NCBI RefSeq assembly: GCF_002776525.5
Contig: NC_045441.1
Coordinates: 125,495,610 to 125,559,609 of the forward strand
Length of the DNA: 64,000 nt
Direction of reading: 5' to 3'
DNA from: Piliocolobus tephrosceles
Taxonomy: Eukaryota; Chordata; Mammalia; Primates; Cercopithecidae
Position numbers and translations under genes: made by a program. Position 1 is the stretch's first letter, and every line of letters begins with the position of its first letter. Below are positions 44,881-56,982 of this stretch, piece by piece. The notes below the pieces were generated by a model. The model was given only the letters and a program-made list of their open reading frames with translations. It did no database searches and was not told the origin of the DNA.

Positions 44881-45084
44881 GTTTCACTATTAAGCAAAGC
44901 CTTTTCCTGTCTCTGATATTTGCTGGGTTGGCAGGAAGAAAAATATCAGTTCTATTTTTTAACCATACTATTTCTGTTGCCCTAACAGACTCCAGGTAAA
45001 GTAATATACTTTGAATGAGTCATTAGTTCTTATTTGCTAGAGTTCATGAAAATGAAAGCATGAAACTACATTTTATAGAAATTC

Positions 45085-45265
45085 CCTGAGGCACAGAACA
45101 TCAAACCTGGGAAAGACGTTGGAGTCCAAATTCCTTATTTTATAGACAATAAAACCAAGTTTGATAGCAGGGGATGACTTACCCTTAATTACCCAGCTCA
45201 CCTAAATCAGAGGCTGACCCAGAACCTAGGTCTCCTGTTTGCATGGTTCCGTCCTACCCACAAAC
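45085..45265 (-). mobile_element. MIR-like SINE, antisense
   Basis: 'gttggagtccaaattcctta', 'ttttatagacaataaaacca', 'ggatgacttacccttaatta' and 'acctaggtctcctgtttgca' match the inverted SINE order also seen at 8345-8545. Confidence 0.5.
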
Positions 45266-45879
45266 CTGCCAGAAAGTGTTTTGGACACTGGTCCACAGAA
45301 TCATTTGGTGACCTGACTCTCACATTAATAAAGTTTGATCAGAGATTCTTGATTAAGTATGTTGTTCACATACATTTTAATTTCCATCAGGAAATACTAT
45401 TGTACCACATCAGTTAGTCTACAGCTAGAGAAGACTAGGGGGATCTTGCATCCTTATGCCAGTTAGGTCTCCCTGCACACAATTCCTGTTAGCATCCCAG
45501 AGATCCATGCCCCCTCATTCCTAGATTTGCAGAGATGGGGAGCTCACAGTTATGAGGTTACCTAATTCTATTGATTGAGTAATGTTGATTAAGGATTCCC
45601 ACCTTACTTTAGTTGGGGGAGAGAGAAAAGTTTGGGAAATGGGATTGCAGGTAGGAAGTAGGGAGAATAATAGAAAAAAAAAAAGGAAGTAGGGAGAATA
45701 ATTTAAGATTGCTGTCCTTTCTTGTCTGATGATGAAGAAGTACAGAAGGACTGGGTGATTCATCTGAGATTCTGAAATTAGATGTCAGAATAGGCATTAT
45801 ATAATGCGATAGAAGGCTCATTAGACTAGTAGTCAAATATGATAAGTACTGACTCCATGATATAAGGAGCTGCTCAAAT
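45266..45879. other. Single-copy stretch
   Basis: No gene. A local duplication of 'gtagggagaataa' occurs at 45657-45669 and 45689-45701, separated by an A run. Confidence 0.4.
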
Positions 45880-46130
45880 CTGAGTCACCTAGACACCTTC
45901 TTTCTTCAAATCTCTCTCTAATCCCTCCCTGAGTATTGTCTAAATAGCCCCTCAATATATTCCGCTCAACTCTTTTCTATCACTTTTGCTTTTTTTCATC
46001 CAGATATGCCCAGTACCCTCCAGTTTATCCCCAATATTGTAGTTTTCTGGACCTTCCCCAAAAGAAAATTCTATCTTGCATCTTTTCTGATTAAAATCCT
46101 TTGTTAGCTCCCCACTGTCCACACTGATAG
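45880..46130 (+). mobile_element. L2 LINE fragment, sense
   Basis: 'tcttgcatcttttctgatta' and 'aaatcctttgttagctcccc' fit the L2 'aaaaccctccagtggcttcc' region. The upstream pyrimidine-rich text is compatible. Weak. Confidence 0.45.
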
Positions 46131-46954
46131 CTGTTCAATTGCACTTTGGAGGGGAACAACTACATTTTTGGAGCCAGAATATGTCCTTTTCCTTTCCCAC
46201 TAATTTGCTTCCTCACCTAGGAAACTCCCTGTCTAGCTTGTTCTTTCTTCCTTGCTGAAATTAAATTTCTCTGTGATAAAAGAAGCTAGAAGCTGAGGAA
46301 GGTTTTGCAGGAATTGCCCCAGCCATAGCTACATGCGGCAACAAGATGCATGATATTTTAAATTATGAGTAGCAGAAGCCTGTACATAATCAGAAAGATT
46401 CTAAAATATTATAGCTTCTAAGAAAAAAATATACACACATGAATGTACATATATCTCTGGACAGAGCAGCCACTAGGCTCCTGATGTGACTTGCTCTACA
46501 TTCCTCACCCCCTGGGGAACCACACAAGTGTTTTGCAACCTCCTTTCTCACCTCTGCCTACCATGCTGTGTTGCCTCTGAACATTTATATTCCACCTCCT
46601 TCTTTTATTTGTGGTAATTTTATACATGACAGCTACTAACTAACTAAGGGAAAATGATAGAGGGTCCTATTTAAAAAACAAATGCAAGGCTGTTAGTAGA
46701 AGCACAATCCCTGTAAATAGTATAGCTTTCTCAGCTAAAAATTTAAAACAGGAGGGTTTTTTTTAAAGTATAGGAAACTGGGACTTCATTTCATCTGAGA
46801 TTCCTCATGAATACACCTTGGAGATTCATGTAGCTATGTTTTTAAACTCATATCCAGAGGCACACCCCCTTCACCAACCTATATAAAAGATGATGAGGGG
46901 ATTTTTCTTATATTTCCACAAAAGCAGGAGTCTGCACCAAGTTTGGAAGGTTAT
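46131..46954. other. Single-copy stretch
   Basis: No gene or clear repeat. Confidence 0.4.
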
Positions 46955-47300
46955 TCAGTAACACATTCACTCAGCATGTATTCCTTCCTTAGTTCCCAGA
47001 GATCAGGTACCTTGCTAGATCTTATGGTTGGAGATACACAGATGATGAAGTCTTGTCCTCCATCCCCTCACACTGAGGGGAGGCAGGGAAACTGACATGT
47101 AAACAAATGTGCACTTGACTCGCTCTATGCTATAATAGAAATGCTTGCCAAGTACTACATGAATAGAACAAGGGAAATCCTAATGATTCAGATGGCAACT
47201 GAAGTCAACTTCCTGGAGAAAATAATACTAGCACTGACAGAGATTCAAATATGAAAGAGGCAGAAATGTCACTCAGAAGGGGCAGCATGATCAAAAGTAT
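46955..47300 (-). mobile_element. L2 LINE fragment, antisense
   Basis: 'acacattcactcagcatgta', 'gttggagatacacagatgat', 'ggggaggcagggaaactgac' and 'agtcaacttcctggagaaaa' follow the inverted L2 3' end. Confidence 0.6.
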
Positions 47301-48492
47301 TGGGTTTACTATATCCTGGCATATGTAGTAGTACTGTGGATCATATTAGTGTGGTCTGCTGGATTATAGTTTCTTAAGGGGGGATTTTTAGCCAAGAACC
47401 ACTTATGTACTTCAGGAAGTTGAGCAGTTACACAAACAATTTCTTTATCATTACCTTCTTCATATGCCCTTTGGTAAAATATTTATTAGTTAATTTTAAT
47501 TAAAATATTATTGTTTTATTTTAACTCTAAGTAAGTATAAGGTATCAGGAGATATCACTCTATCTGATTAGTAATATATCATCGTAATTATATCCATGGT
47601 ATGACATCCAGATCAATTTCCAGTTGACAGAAGTGAGAGGAATACTACCTTAAAATTGTGAGGGGAGGTCTACCTTAGTGGTATGGATACTGGATAGCTG
47701 CCTTGTATAACCTGTGGCCTAAGTTAGAAATACGAAAGGAAACAAAGCCTAGTGAAACTTAAATATCCCATGGATTTATTTTCATCCTCAGTGGTGATAA
47801 AACACCAAAACTAATGTTTTTCTGTGATAAGGATCTTGAGCATAGAAGAGTGAAACCAAGCAAACAAAGAAAACTCCCTAAGTCAGTCAGTCAATTCAGA
47901 AAGCATTTCAGTGTTGAAACTACGTAAAGCTTGTTTATTCATGTCCAAGCGAGGAAGACATATGCTTTTGGAGAATCCTTGGTGAAATACTGTGACCTAA
48001 ACCTTGGTTTGTGACTTGCAACCCAGGAAGAAGTAAAGGTGTATTTGGATGCCTGTCAAGTAGAAGACTTCCTATGTGTTTTGTTTGTTTGTTTTTGGTT
48101 GTTTGTTTACTAAAGGGAGTTTACCACATGCTAGAGAATTTTTGAGGACCCAACAGCACTATAATGAGACTTGATTTTTAACTTAATCATATTGATTGAA
48201 GAGGAAGTAACTGTTGCTATGTAAATCGATGTTATTTATTTATTGTCCATATGCTGTTTGAAAGCATTTTGAGAAGCTTGAGGCACGTACATCCCGCTCT
48301 GGGAAACATGGACTTGTATCTATTGCCATGTCTGCATTTTCTGCCAGTCCAACCTTGAATTCCTACAGATTCCTAATATTTATGCTAGACCCTTGCCTTA
48401 GAACCATGGTAATTTTATAAGGAGGTTTTTTATCCTTCAAATGTCAGTGTCAGATTAATTATTTCATTGGTTCTGAAATGCCTTGTGCTGAT
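47301..48492. other. Single-copy stretch
   Basis: No gene. A (TTTG)n-like run lies at 48077-48108. Confidence 0.45.
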
Positions 48493-48546
48493 TCTTGTTT
48501 CTATCTATTATCTGTCTATCTATCTATCATCTATCTATATCTATCA
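48493..48546. repeat. Interrupted (CTAT)n microsatellite
   Basis: TATC/TATT/TGTC units with interruptions. Confidence 0.85.
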
Positions 48547-48827
48547 TACAGTTTTGTGAGTTAGTAGGTGAATTGGCTTGCAAGATTTCCATTGTCTTTC
48601 CAAAAGTTTGTAACCACTCACACTTCTTTCCATCTATTTCTACTTATCTTATTTATTGACCATTGACAATTAAGGCTAGGTCTGCATGAGTTTTAATTAT
48701 TTTTAGCTAGTTTCTTATCTTTTGCTTAACATATGACATCGTATTGATGTTTCTTTCTAGACAGATTTAAAATCTCAGAAATTTAAGAGTGGTTAAAGCA
48801 GTTTAAAAACTCTAGTCTTAAACAAAT

Positions 48828-48925
48828 AATCTGTACAACAAACCCCCATGACACAAGTGTACCTATGTAACAAACCTGCACCTGTACTACTGAAATTAAA
48901 ATAAAATAAAAAATTTAAAAAGTAA
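48828..48925 (+). mobile_element. Short L1 3' end
   Basis: 'ctgtacaacaaacccccatg', 'acacaagtgtacctatgtaa' and 'caaacctgcacctgtactac', then an A-rich tail (aaaataaaataaaaaattt). It shares 'gtacaacaaacccccatgac' with the L1 at 43891-44225, so the subfamilies are related. Confidence 0.85.
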
Positions 48926-49330
48926 ATCAAATAAAAAATAAAGTTAACAAAAAGGAACAGAAGAAGTAAAAATAATTATATAAACAATAAAGTTTGGAGA
49001 GTATCATAAAATAACAAGAAAAGGTATAAACATGACTACTAATTGAATCTTTAAATGTCTCTAAATTCCCTTTTTATTATTTTATTATTTGTACCCTCAT
49101 AATCTTTTGCATAACTGACAATCTTTTAGTAATAATACTATAACATATGTGTTTGGCATTTGAAGAATTAACATTTACGTAATGAAGGTAATATAATGCA
49201 TAAAGTAGACTTAATGAGACTTTTAAATCATCATAAATGTTTATATTTGATAATTCTTATTTTGTCTTTTCTTGGGGGGCAACAGTTGGTCATTGCTCCA
49301 TAGGTAGACATGATGATACACATTTTTCAG
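48926..49330. other. AT-rich single-copy stretch
   Basis: Nothing recognised. Confidence 0.4.
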
Positions 49331-49454
49331 GGTTGAAACATGGGAGCAAAGACTGCAGGTTACAACTTGACAATTCGTTCGTTTGTTGGGTGGACATCCT
49401 ATTGTCTTTTGACTATTGCTATCCTAGTCACACTGCACAAAATGCCAGATAGAG
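49331..49454 (+). other. Exon-like segment with start codon
   Basis: An acceptor-like 'acatttttcag' precedes 49331 and a donor-like 'agag' then 'gtaaag' follows 49454. Inside, ATG at 49340 lies in a good Kozak context (a at -3, g at +4). It opens a 38-codon frame to the donor: MGAKTAGYNLTIRSF, then a hydrophobic VGWTSYCLLTIAILVTL, then HKMPDRG. That would suit the first coding exon of a membrane-anchored or secreted protein. No partner exon, promoter or family match is visible. It may be chance. Confidence 0.25.
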
Positions 49455-49574
49455 GTAAAGTGCATTGCAAAAATAGTAAAACAAAAATTTTAATGTCTGG
49501 ACACTTCTCAATATTTTCTATAAAAAACATAATGCACACTTCGTATTTTTAAATGGGCCTTGGTAAATGAAACT
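49455..49574. other. Short unique spacer
   Basis: Between the exon-like segment and the TTCC tract. Nothing recognised. Confidence 0.4.
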
Positions 49575-49662
49575 TTCCTTCCTTCCTTCCTTCCTTCCTT
49601 CCTTCCTTCCTTCCTTCCTTCCTTCCTTCCTTCCTTCCTTCCTTCCTTCCTTCCTTCCTCCC

Positions 49663-49696
<34 letters not shown>
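49575..49696. repeat. (TTCC)21 then (CT)n microsatellite
   Basis: A pure TTCC run (49575-49658, 21 units) is followed by 'ctcccttccttt' and a CT run to 49696. The tract is all pyrimidine on the + strand for over 120 bases. The frames translating as repeated RKEG or PSFL across it are artefacts. Confidence 0.97.
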
Positions 49697-52068
49697 CGCC
49701 CCCTCTCTTTCCACATATGTGAGGCAACACTGCTTGGGTAAAATCTCTCTGTTCTGTCTGTCTCTGTCTCCTTCTATATCTCTTATGGTAAAATGGTTGG
49801 TAAGCTGGTGAAATGGTAGTTCTGCAGAGACTTTTGCCAGTTAATTGAAAAAATACACATCTGTAGCAGATACATTCAGGCTTTGTGTATGTGGCACACC
49901 TAAATAAGTTTTCTGTTGTTACATTTTAATCCCGACATAAGAATAGGACAATGGCCAAATAAGCAGATCACTGCCCTGTTTATTGGAATCTATTTTCACA
50001 CAGACAGGAATACTTCTCTCAGATATGTCATGACTTGGCTATTTCAATAACCCCCAAGAGCAAATGAAATCCTCCCATATTTCAATCAAATTGATGTTGT
50101 AGGGGTCAGTGATTATTTCAGTTAAACAATGAATTGACTATGACTAAGGACTATTACTCTCTACCCATTATTCTATCATAACTGTGTTTCTCCAGATTAT
50201 CACAAAATCAAAGAGTAGACACATGTAAGATTACAATTAAATGCAGAAGATTTGCAAAAAGAGTTCACTACTGGTTCAATTTCTTTGGATCATGTTGATG
50301 CTACTTGGCTTCCTGCTGGACACAAGGGTTAGTGAGTTTGACTTGCTTCACTGAGGATTCTGGGAATGTTAGGGATGGTAAGATATCTGTCCATATTAAG
50401 GGATAGAATCCAAGTGAATGAAAAGGAGATGCAGAGTGAGAATTCTTTGCAAGACTGTCTCATTCCTGTCCCTGACTCATGGCTTCAAGCAGTTCAGTTC
50501 TCTGCAGCCAAACTTACCCTTGTGAGCAATTTGGTTGGACAGACAACTGATCTAAAATTATTGAGTTGCTTTTGCCTTTTTGAATATGTAATGAGGAACT
50601 GATAATCTAAGTATATTGTTTCTTTCTAACTTTTTAACTAATTGTGCTGACCTGAGCTAGATATTGACTGAAGAAAGAAGTGATATCAAATGAGGATGAT
50701 AAGTGGTATCTTCAATAGACAAATTGAAAGTAATATGTCCACATATATAGACTGTGTCTCTATGGGAGAGGGTGCACAAAAAAGAGGTAAATACTATAGG
50801 AAAAAACAATACTTCTAATTGGGGTGGTACTCCTACCTGACTCCTGGTTAAACTACCACCCTAGGCTAAGTTCTTTTCCACATCTATCTCCAGGGAAAGA
50901 ATGCTCACATTAATTTTATGTCTAAACTAGCCAGAAGTAAGGACTGGAAGGGGGTGGTGTGGTGAAGGAGAAAGTGTAGGGCAAGTTCACTGATGACAGT
51001 CTATGCGGTGTCCTCAAAGGATTATCTAAAAGGGTAAAGGTATTATGTGTTCTCTCTCAGTTTAGCATGACTGCTGACCCCAGAAGGTAGGTTCTTTCAC
51101 ACTTTTCTATATGTGGCATGTCTTAATGAGAGGTGAGAAGAAGGGGAGCTTACTTTCAAGTGGTTGCAGCCCCATTTCTCCCCTACAGGCTATCCGCCAC
51201 TCCTCCCTAGACATGGGGGTGCAGCTTAGTCAAATGCTGGCTCCTTCCAGGACAGGCTTCTCTGTTTCCACCTGCCTATCCTGCGTTTGGGGTGGTTTCT
51301 TGTGGGCTGAGTTTGAATCTCTGACAGACTCTCGTGGGTCTCCTGGAAACTGAGGTGAGCTGGAGCCTCATACTCTCCCTGCTGACCACCCATCTCACTG
51401 ACCTCATTGCCAAGGCTGATAGTCTACTTAGTACTACACTTACAAATTGTGTCTTGTAAGTGCACCCAGGAAGTCTGGAGTGGACTTTGATTACTAGAGC
51501 TATAATGTCCATCACAGGGCCAGCAATCCTTCTTTCCTAGGGCTCTTTCAGGAATGGCATGCCCCCTTCTCCCATGGCTTCAGGTCTCATGTTCTCTAAA
51601 GGTTCTGGCTGTGTCAGATCCTGCCCAATTAAACTCATGCACATAGTCTAAGTATCCATTAATGATTCTCTGTGAATCAAAATCCTCTCTTAACATGGGA
51701 TATAAGTCCTCAGGGTTGTCTCAAGAACCTCTGACCCCTCCTAGGCACAAATATCCCCTGTGGCAGGCAAATAGTCTCAGTTTTGCAGATCAGTTTTTCT
51801 AGAATCCTGTTTTCAACCACTTTTTTTTTCTCCTAAAGATAGAGGAAATTAATTTCCCAGCCTTATGAACTCCCACCAGTGTGTGTTTTCCCAGTATATA
51901 AGGCTGGGGACACAGGAATTATACATACACAGGAATTATGAAGATATAGACTGCTTCATAGATGCAATAGGATAGAGGTTTATGCATAGTTCTGGCATCC
52001 TAATTGTAACTCAACCTCTAATTCAGTTGAATGTGGTTTAGTAGTTGTGAATATATGTTTTAAGAAAT
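49697..52068. other. Longest apparently single-copy stretch
   Basis: No recognised repeat over more than 2 kb, and somewhat GC-richer at 50940-51560. It contains an exon-like segment at 51189-51354. It could equally hold a diverged LTR that I fail to recognise. Confidence 0.4.
51189..51354 (+). other. Exon-like segment, possible lncRNA exon
   Basis: The polypyrimidine acceptor 'tttctcccctacag' precedes 51189. The donor 'tgag' then 'gtgagc' follows 51354, close to consensus. A plus frame (51111-51353) is open throughout and stops at the donor. No protein family is recognised. Confidence 0.25.
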
Positions 52069-52226
52069 ATTTCTTAAACTTTAACGAGATTATGAATTAG
52101 CTGGACTTGTTAAAATGCAGATCCTGATTCATTAGGTCAGAGATGGGGTTTAAAAGATTTTGCACTTTCAGCAAGCTCAGGTAATGCCAACGCTGATGGT
52201 CCATGAACCACACTCTGAGTGCAAGG
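52069..52226 (-). mobile_element. MER5A-type hAT-Charlie MITE, inverted
   Basis: 'cttaaactttaacgagatta', 'ggacttgttaaaatgcagat', 'attcattaggtcagagatgg', 'gcaagctcaggtaatgccaa' and 'gatggtccatgaaccacact' are MER5A blocks, opposite in order to the copy at 39043. Confidence 0.85.
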
Positions 52227-53229
52227 CTCTCAATGATGATATGTCTAACCAGAAGCATGATCTGGCCTCTCTAGCTCTTAAGATATATTTATACCTGGAC
52301 CTTTCCATCTTTCTATATTGAATATTGCATATTTTCAAAACTGTCATTTATTATTGCACTTGTCCCTGTAACCTGCTAGGCTGCACTTCTGATAGAAACC
52401 TTGTTATTGTCACCATCCTTAGTCACCTTCCAGAAGAAAGGATGGAGAATCTGTCTTGTCATGAATTTTTATCCTTATTTTACTCTCTTCTTCTTTCCTT
52501 ATTATTTTCATCCAGTCCATACCTTTTCCCTTGTGATTTCTGTAAGCATTAAATTGTTACTCAAGGATCGGTGCAGCCACTGGCACGTGGTAGATTCAAA
52601 ATAGAGATTTATATAAATTGAAGCATCTCCCCTGCATGGCCCTTCCACCAGCTTTTGCTGAACATTGTGTCTCCCTTGAGAGCAAGACCTCTCTAGTAAC
52701 CCTGACTTTGGAGGCTACAGATTCCCTAAACCACAGGGTCTGGAGTGGTGTCGATAGTCTCCCAGCTCCCTATTTCTCCTTCCTGACTGTCACTTTTCCA
52801 AAGTCATGCCAAAAGCCTTTGTTATTTGAGATCCATGCCACTCAATACTGCTTATGTCTTTTCTTGTTTTCTATCACTGTATAAATTGTTAAAGTTATAA
52901 TAGGATTTGATCCTTTTTTTCTATTCAATCTGTTCTCATCATTATGTATGAGGATGACACATCCAATTTTCCAGCCTCAAAGATAATTAAACCCTTCAAC
53001 TCCAAGAACCTTCTCCTACATTCTACTTCAGCCACCTGTGTGTACAGCTACAACTACACTTACGGAATATTGAAGTCTATTAGATTGAGTCATTCAATTG
53101 ATTCTGCTGATCACAAAATAACACAAGCTTATAATTCCAAAGTTAAAGCCTACCTTTATGGAATAGAAGGTAAAAACATCTACATAATCCCAGCCAGATA
53201 TAACAATTAAAAACATACCAATTTAGACT
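52227..53229. other. Single-copy stretch, possible weak L2
   Basis: 'ccactggcacgtggtagatt' near 52576 resembles an L2 tail. Otherwise nothing. The plus frames at 52325-53210 (up to 88 codons) show no family motif. Confidence 0.4.
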
Positions 53230-53790
53230 TCTCCATAAAGAGATTAATTATCTATCTAAATTGAGACATACTAAATATATCGTGTAGCATAACATTTTGT
53301 ATATATATTTCAATCTCATTTTTATCTAATATAAAATGACATAATCATACATAATGATGAATTCTTCCTTTTAAGCAGCTCTCTACTACTTTACATTATA
53401 AATATGTTATAATTTATTCAATCCAATTCCCTCTTAGTAGGCATTTAAATAGTCTGCAGCTTTGTAATAGGCAATGCTTCCTTTGAAAATTTGTATTTTC
53501 TTCTGTATACAAATTCCTCATTTAGCTTAGAATATTTTCCTAGAAGTAAAATTACTGAATCAAAAAATTTGCACAATATATTAGATTGTACTTTGGCACG
53601 TTGAAAACTTTATTCTACAGAATGTTCAGTTTGTCACTGCCCATTACCAATAAATATTATTCATCTTCTTAATTTTTACCAATTTGTTAGATAGACAATA
53701 TGTCATTACTTTAGATTTATTTGACTAGTACTGAAATTTTACGTATTTTCAAATGTGCATTGGCCATTTAAATATATAGATGTTTAACTA
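53230..53790 (-). mobile_element. Old L1M ORF2 C-terminus, antisense
   Basis: Inverted blocks in order: 'ataatttattcaatccaatt', 'aggcatttaaatagtctgca', 'tcctagaagtaaaattactg', 'agattgtactttggcacgtt', 'cttaatttttaccaatttgt' and 'aaatgtgcattggccattta'. Confidence 0.7.
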
Positions 53791-54680
53791 AAACTCTTAT
53801 GTTTTTCTTTATATAAAAGGCAAAATAAAAAGTCTGGACTTTTTGGCCTCCTGTGTTAGGCTTTCAATATTTAATTTCCTTTGGTAGGTAATTTCATCTT
53901 CTAGAGTTTTAAATACATAGGATATAATCTGTAGGTTAAAGTAAAGCTGTTGTATCTATTGTTTTTATGACTTCCAACCCATTATAAGGATATTTAGAAG
54001 CCAAATTTCTCTGTCTATATAAATGCGTATGAATCTCTCTTCTCACTTTCTGATTCTGTCTCTTAAAGCCGCATTTAGATTTACACTTTAATCAGACCAA
54101 GTCAACATTTAATTTTCACTTGCTTTAACTACTGTGTTCAATGAAGCAGAGAATTCATCCATCTTAACAAATATAGAGAAACACAAATAAAGCAAATAAA
54201 AGAACCTCAGGCATGTTTGTATACTGACTTTCTCAGAGCAAATATCAGCTTAGAGTTTCTCGCGTGCCGAGGCCATTTTATGAGCCAGTTGGGTGCATAG
54301 GATCAACTCAAAAGATGGGCCTTTACTGAGATAATTTCCCGTTGTTATTCCCTTCCAGTTATTGCTCAGTGTTGATTTTCTACTGTCCTTTTCTTTAGTA
54401 GGCTGTCACTGACCTCTTCTTTTACACATACAAAACCAATTAGGATTCTTTTTTTTTTCTCCTGCAACACTCTCCCCACTTTACCTTTCTTCTTCAAAGA
54501 ACTGTCTTATTCTCTTAATCTCATGGGCAAACTCTAAGAATATCTTCCCTTAATGAATTCCCTTTATTAACGGTGTGAACAAGGAAGGAAAGCATTCTAC
54601 TCTAAAATGTATTTGAAAGTATCAGCTTTTAGCTTTGGGCTCGGTATAGTCAGGCATTAAACCTCTTGTCCTAATATTAA
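53791..54680. other. Single-copy stretch
   Basis: No gene. A few CpGs at 54256-54275 ('ttctcgcgtgccgaggccat') in otherwise AT-rich DNA. Confidence 0.4.
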
Positions 54681-54687
54681 GGCTTTT

Positions 54688-54986
54688 ATTTTTTCTTTTA
54701 TTCTGAGACAGAATCTTGCTCTGTCTCCCAGGCTGGAGTGCAGTGGCACGATTTCAGCTCACTGTAAACTCCAGCTCCCAGGTTCAAGCAATTCTCCCAC
54801 CTCAGCCTCCCGAGTAGCTGAAATTACAGGTGCAGGCCACCATGTCCGGCCCATTTTTTGTGTTTTTTAGTAGGGACAGGGTTTCACTCTGTTGGCCAGG
54901 CTGGTCTTGAACTCCTCACCTCCAGTGATCTGCCTGCCTTGGCCTCCCAGTGTTGGGATTACAGGCGTGAGCCACTGTGTCCAGCC
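54688..54986 (-). mobile_element. Alu (S-type), antisense
   Basis: Inverted Alu from 'tctgagacagaatcttgctc' to 'gagccactgtgtccagcc'. The direct repeat 'aaggctttt' lies at 54679-54687 and 54989-54997 as target duplication. Confidence 0.93.
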
Positions 54987-54998
54987 ACAAGGCTTTTC

Positions 54999-55763
54999 TT
55001 ATGTTCCCAGGTTAATATGGGTGCTCTTCCCTAACATACTGCATTTTAGTCAGGTTAGTTTCTTATGTGCTAAGCACACTTGACTTTTATTGCGCTAATT
55101 TTCACATCGTTGTGTTATTATATATGCTGTTTCTTTCCCAACAACCTATCAACCCCATCCCTGTCCTATTTCTTTGCCTTTCCAAATATTTCCCACCATT
55201 AAGACTAGATCAAAGTCCACCTTTTCAATTCTGTAGTTAGTGACATCTATTGCCACTTCTCATCTAACAGTAGGATTCCCATATGACATCTCTATAATTT
55301 GATCATGCATCCTTTGCTCAGTTATTTTCAGTGAAAGGCTACCTTCTACATCAAGAGATAGTTCATACCCTTATGAACTGATTGATGTATTCAATTTTTT
55401 CATTTCTACCTCTTTGTTATTCATATACATTAATCCCAATCTTTAATACAGTGCACTCCCTGTTTCTCTTGTATGTTACAGTGCTTTCAAAATTTGGAAA
55501 CTGCTATGACTTTCTTCACTTTGGTATTCTAATCTCTGACATGTTTTAGAGAATCTTTCAAGGATCTGTCTCCTTTTTAGGTATTCTTCTTATAATCTGC
55601 CATTCATAATTGAACAAAATATTTCACATGTCATCTGACTAGTATAGAACAAGGTGAGTCTATTCTTTACAATGTTCTGGATGTCTACTTCTCTTCAAGT
55701 GGTCTAATATTGAATGGGAATTTAGTAATCATTTGACAATAGGCTCATTTACCTTGCCATAAG
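54999..55763. other. Single-copy stretch
   Basis: No gene. 55160-55400 has a faint L2-like wording ('agatcaaagtccaccttttc'). Confidence 0.35.
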
Positions 55764-55806
55764 GTGTGTGTGTATGTGTGTGTGTATATATGTATACACA
55801 CACATA
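55764..55806. repeat. (TG)n/(TA)n with inverted (AC)n
   Basis: 'gtgtgtgtatatatgtatac' is followed by 'acacacata'. The TG and AC halves are complementary, so the tract can fold on itself. Confidence 0.85.
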
Positions 55807-55807
55807 T

Positions 55808-55965
55808 CACTGCAAAAGTTCTCTAATACCCCTTTTCAGTCAATAGATCCTCCACCTCTGACCCCAGCAAACCACTGATCTTCTTTATGTCACTGTAGAT
55901 TAGTTTTTATTTTCTAAAATTTTATACAGATGGAATCATAAACACATATATAGCCTATTACAAAG
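55808..55965 (-). mobile_element. L1M 3' region fragment, antisense
   Basis: 'cactgcaaaagttctctaat', 'cagcaaaccactgatcttct', 'ttatgtcactgtagattagt' and 'acagatggaatcataaacac'. It is the same L1M segment as 57240-57375 and about three-quarters identical by eye. Confidence 0.65.
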
Positions 55966-56385
55966 AATTTTTCTCCTTCTGAAAGAGGTGTTTTTTTTCT
56001 AAAAGAAAACTAGATTATTCCACAATATCTGCCCAGTTAAATTTTTAAACCTAAATTCAAGAGATTTGTCCTTTAAAAATTTATCTGGTTTGCTTCAGTT
56101 CAGTGTTCTTGTATGTCAAAATGATCTGAATCCTAAGTCTGTCATCCAAAGTATTAGCTAGCTATCATTTTTAGCTATATGCTTTCTGTAGGTTTGATAA
56201 ACACATTTAAAACATTATCACTGAACACAGAATCATAAAATATTAGATCAGAAAGAACCAAAGTCATGGATAAAGTTGTCGATCAGAACAACCACAGATA
56301 CAAACCTTCATGGTCAATGACCTGTCAGGTTGATCACAGCTAAGGGCCTGGCTTCCTCTTTTCCTTCCCACCTTCCTTAAAACGC
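55966..56385. other. Single-copy stretch
   Basis: Nothing recognised. Confidence 0.4.
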
Positions 56386-56400
56386 TATGACAATTTTTAT

Positions 56401-56682
56401 TTTTTATATTTTGTAGCTTTTAAAAAGTTTGTGTATTTTAAAATTATTGTGATGCCATTTTCACACATAACAAAATCTAAACAAGTCCTAAAAGTGCATT
56501 TGGTTAGTATTTATCTTAATTTTTTGAACTTGTAATAGTTCTCCTGATTTTGTTTTGTTCATTCTTTTTCAACTTTTATTTTTAAATCAGGGGGTACACA
56601 TTCAGGTCAGTTACAAAGGTATGTTGCATGATGCTGAGGTTCAGGTAGTGAGCATAGGACCCAACAGGTAGTTTTTCAGAAT
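56401..56682 (-). mobile_element. 5'-truncated L1 with candidate 3' transduction
   Basis: A 15-base direct repeat 'tatgacaatttttat' lies at 56386-56400 and 56986-57000. Between them on the minus strand are about 110 bases of L1 3' UTR (56568-56680: 'atcagggggtacacattcag', 'gatgctgaggttcaggtagt', 'cataggacccaacaggtagt'). About 165 bases of non-L1 DNA follow, then an A-rich end at the repeat. This is the layout of an L1 that read through its own poly-A signal and carried flanking DNA. An Alu is inserted at its 5' junction. Confidence 0.6.
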
Positions 56683-56684
56683 GC

Positions 56685-56982
56685 CTTTTTTTTTTTTTTC
56701 AGGCAGAGTCTCACTCTGTCACCCAGGCTGTAGTGCAGTGGTGTGATCTTGGTTCACTGCAACCTCCACCTCCTAGGCTCAGCAATTCTCCTACCTCAGC
56801 CTCCCGAGAACCTGGGATTACAGGCACACACCCCCATGCCTGGGTAATTTTTTTGTATTTTTAATAAAGGCGGGATTTCACCATGTTGGCCAGGATGGTT
56901 TTGAACTCCTGACCTCGGGTGATCTGCCCACCTCAGCCTCCCAAAGTGCTGGGATTACAGGCAAGAGCCACCACGCCTGGCC
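56685..56982 (-). mobile_element. AluS-type Alu, antisense
   Basis: Inverted Alu from the T run through 'gcagagtctcactctgtcac' to 'gagccaccacgcctggcc'. The probable target duplication is 'cagaatgcc' before and 'cagtatgac' after (7 of 9 bases). Confidence 0.92.

Noticed and set aside
49508..49811. Frames encoding RKEG or PSFL repeats
   Set aside because: They are translations of the (TTCC)n microsatellite.
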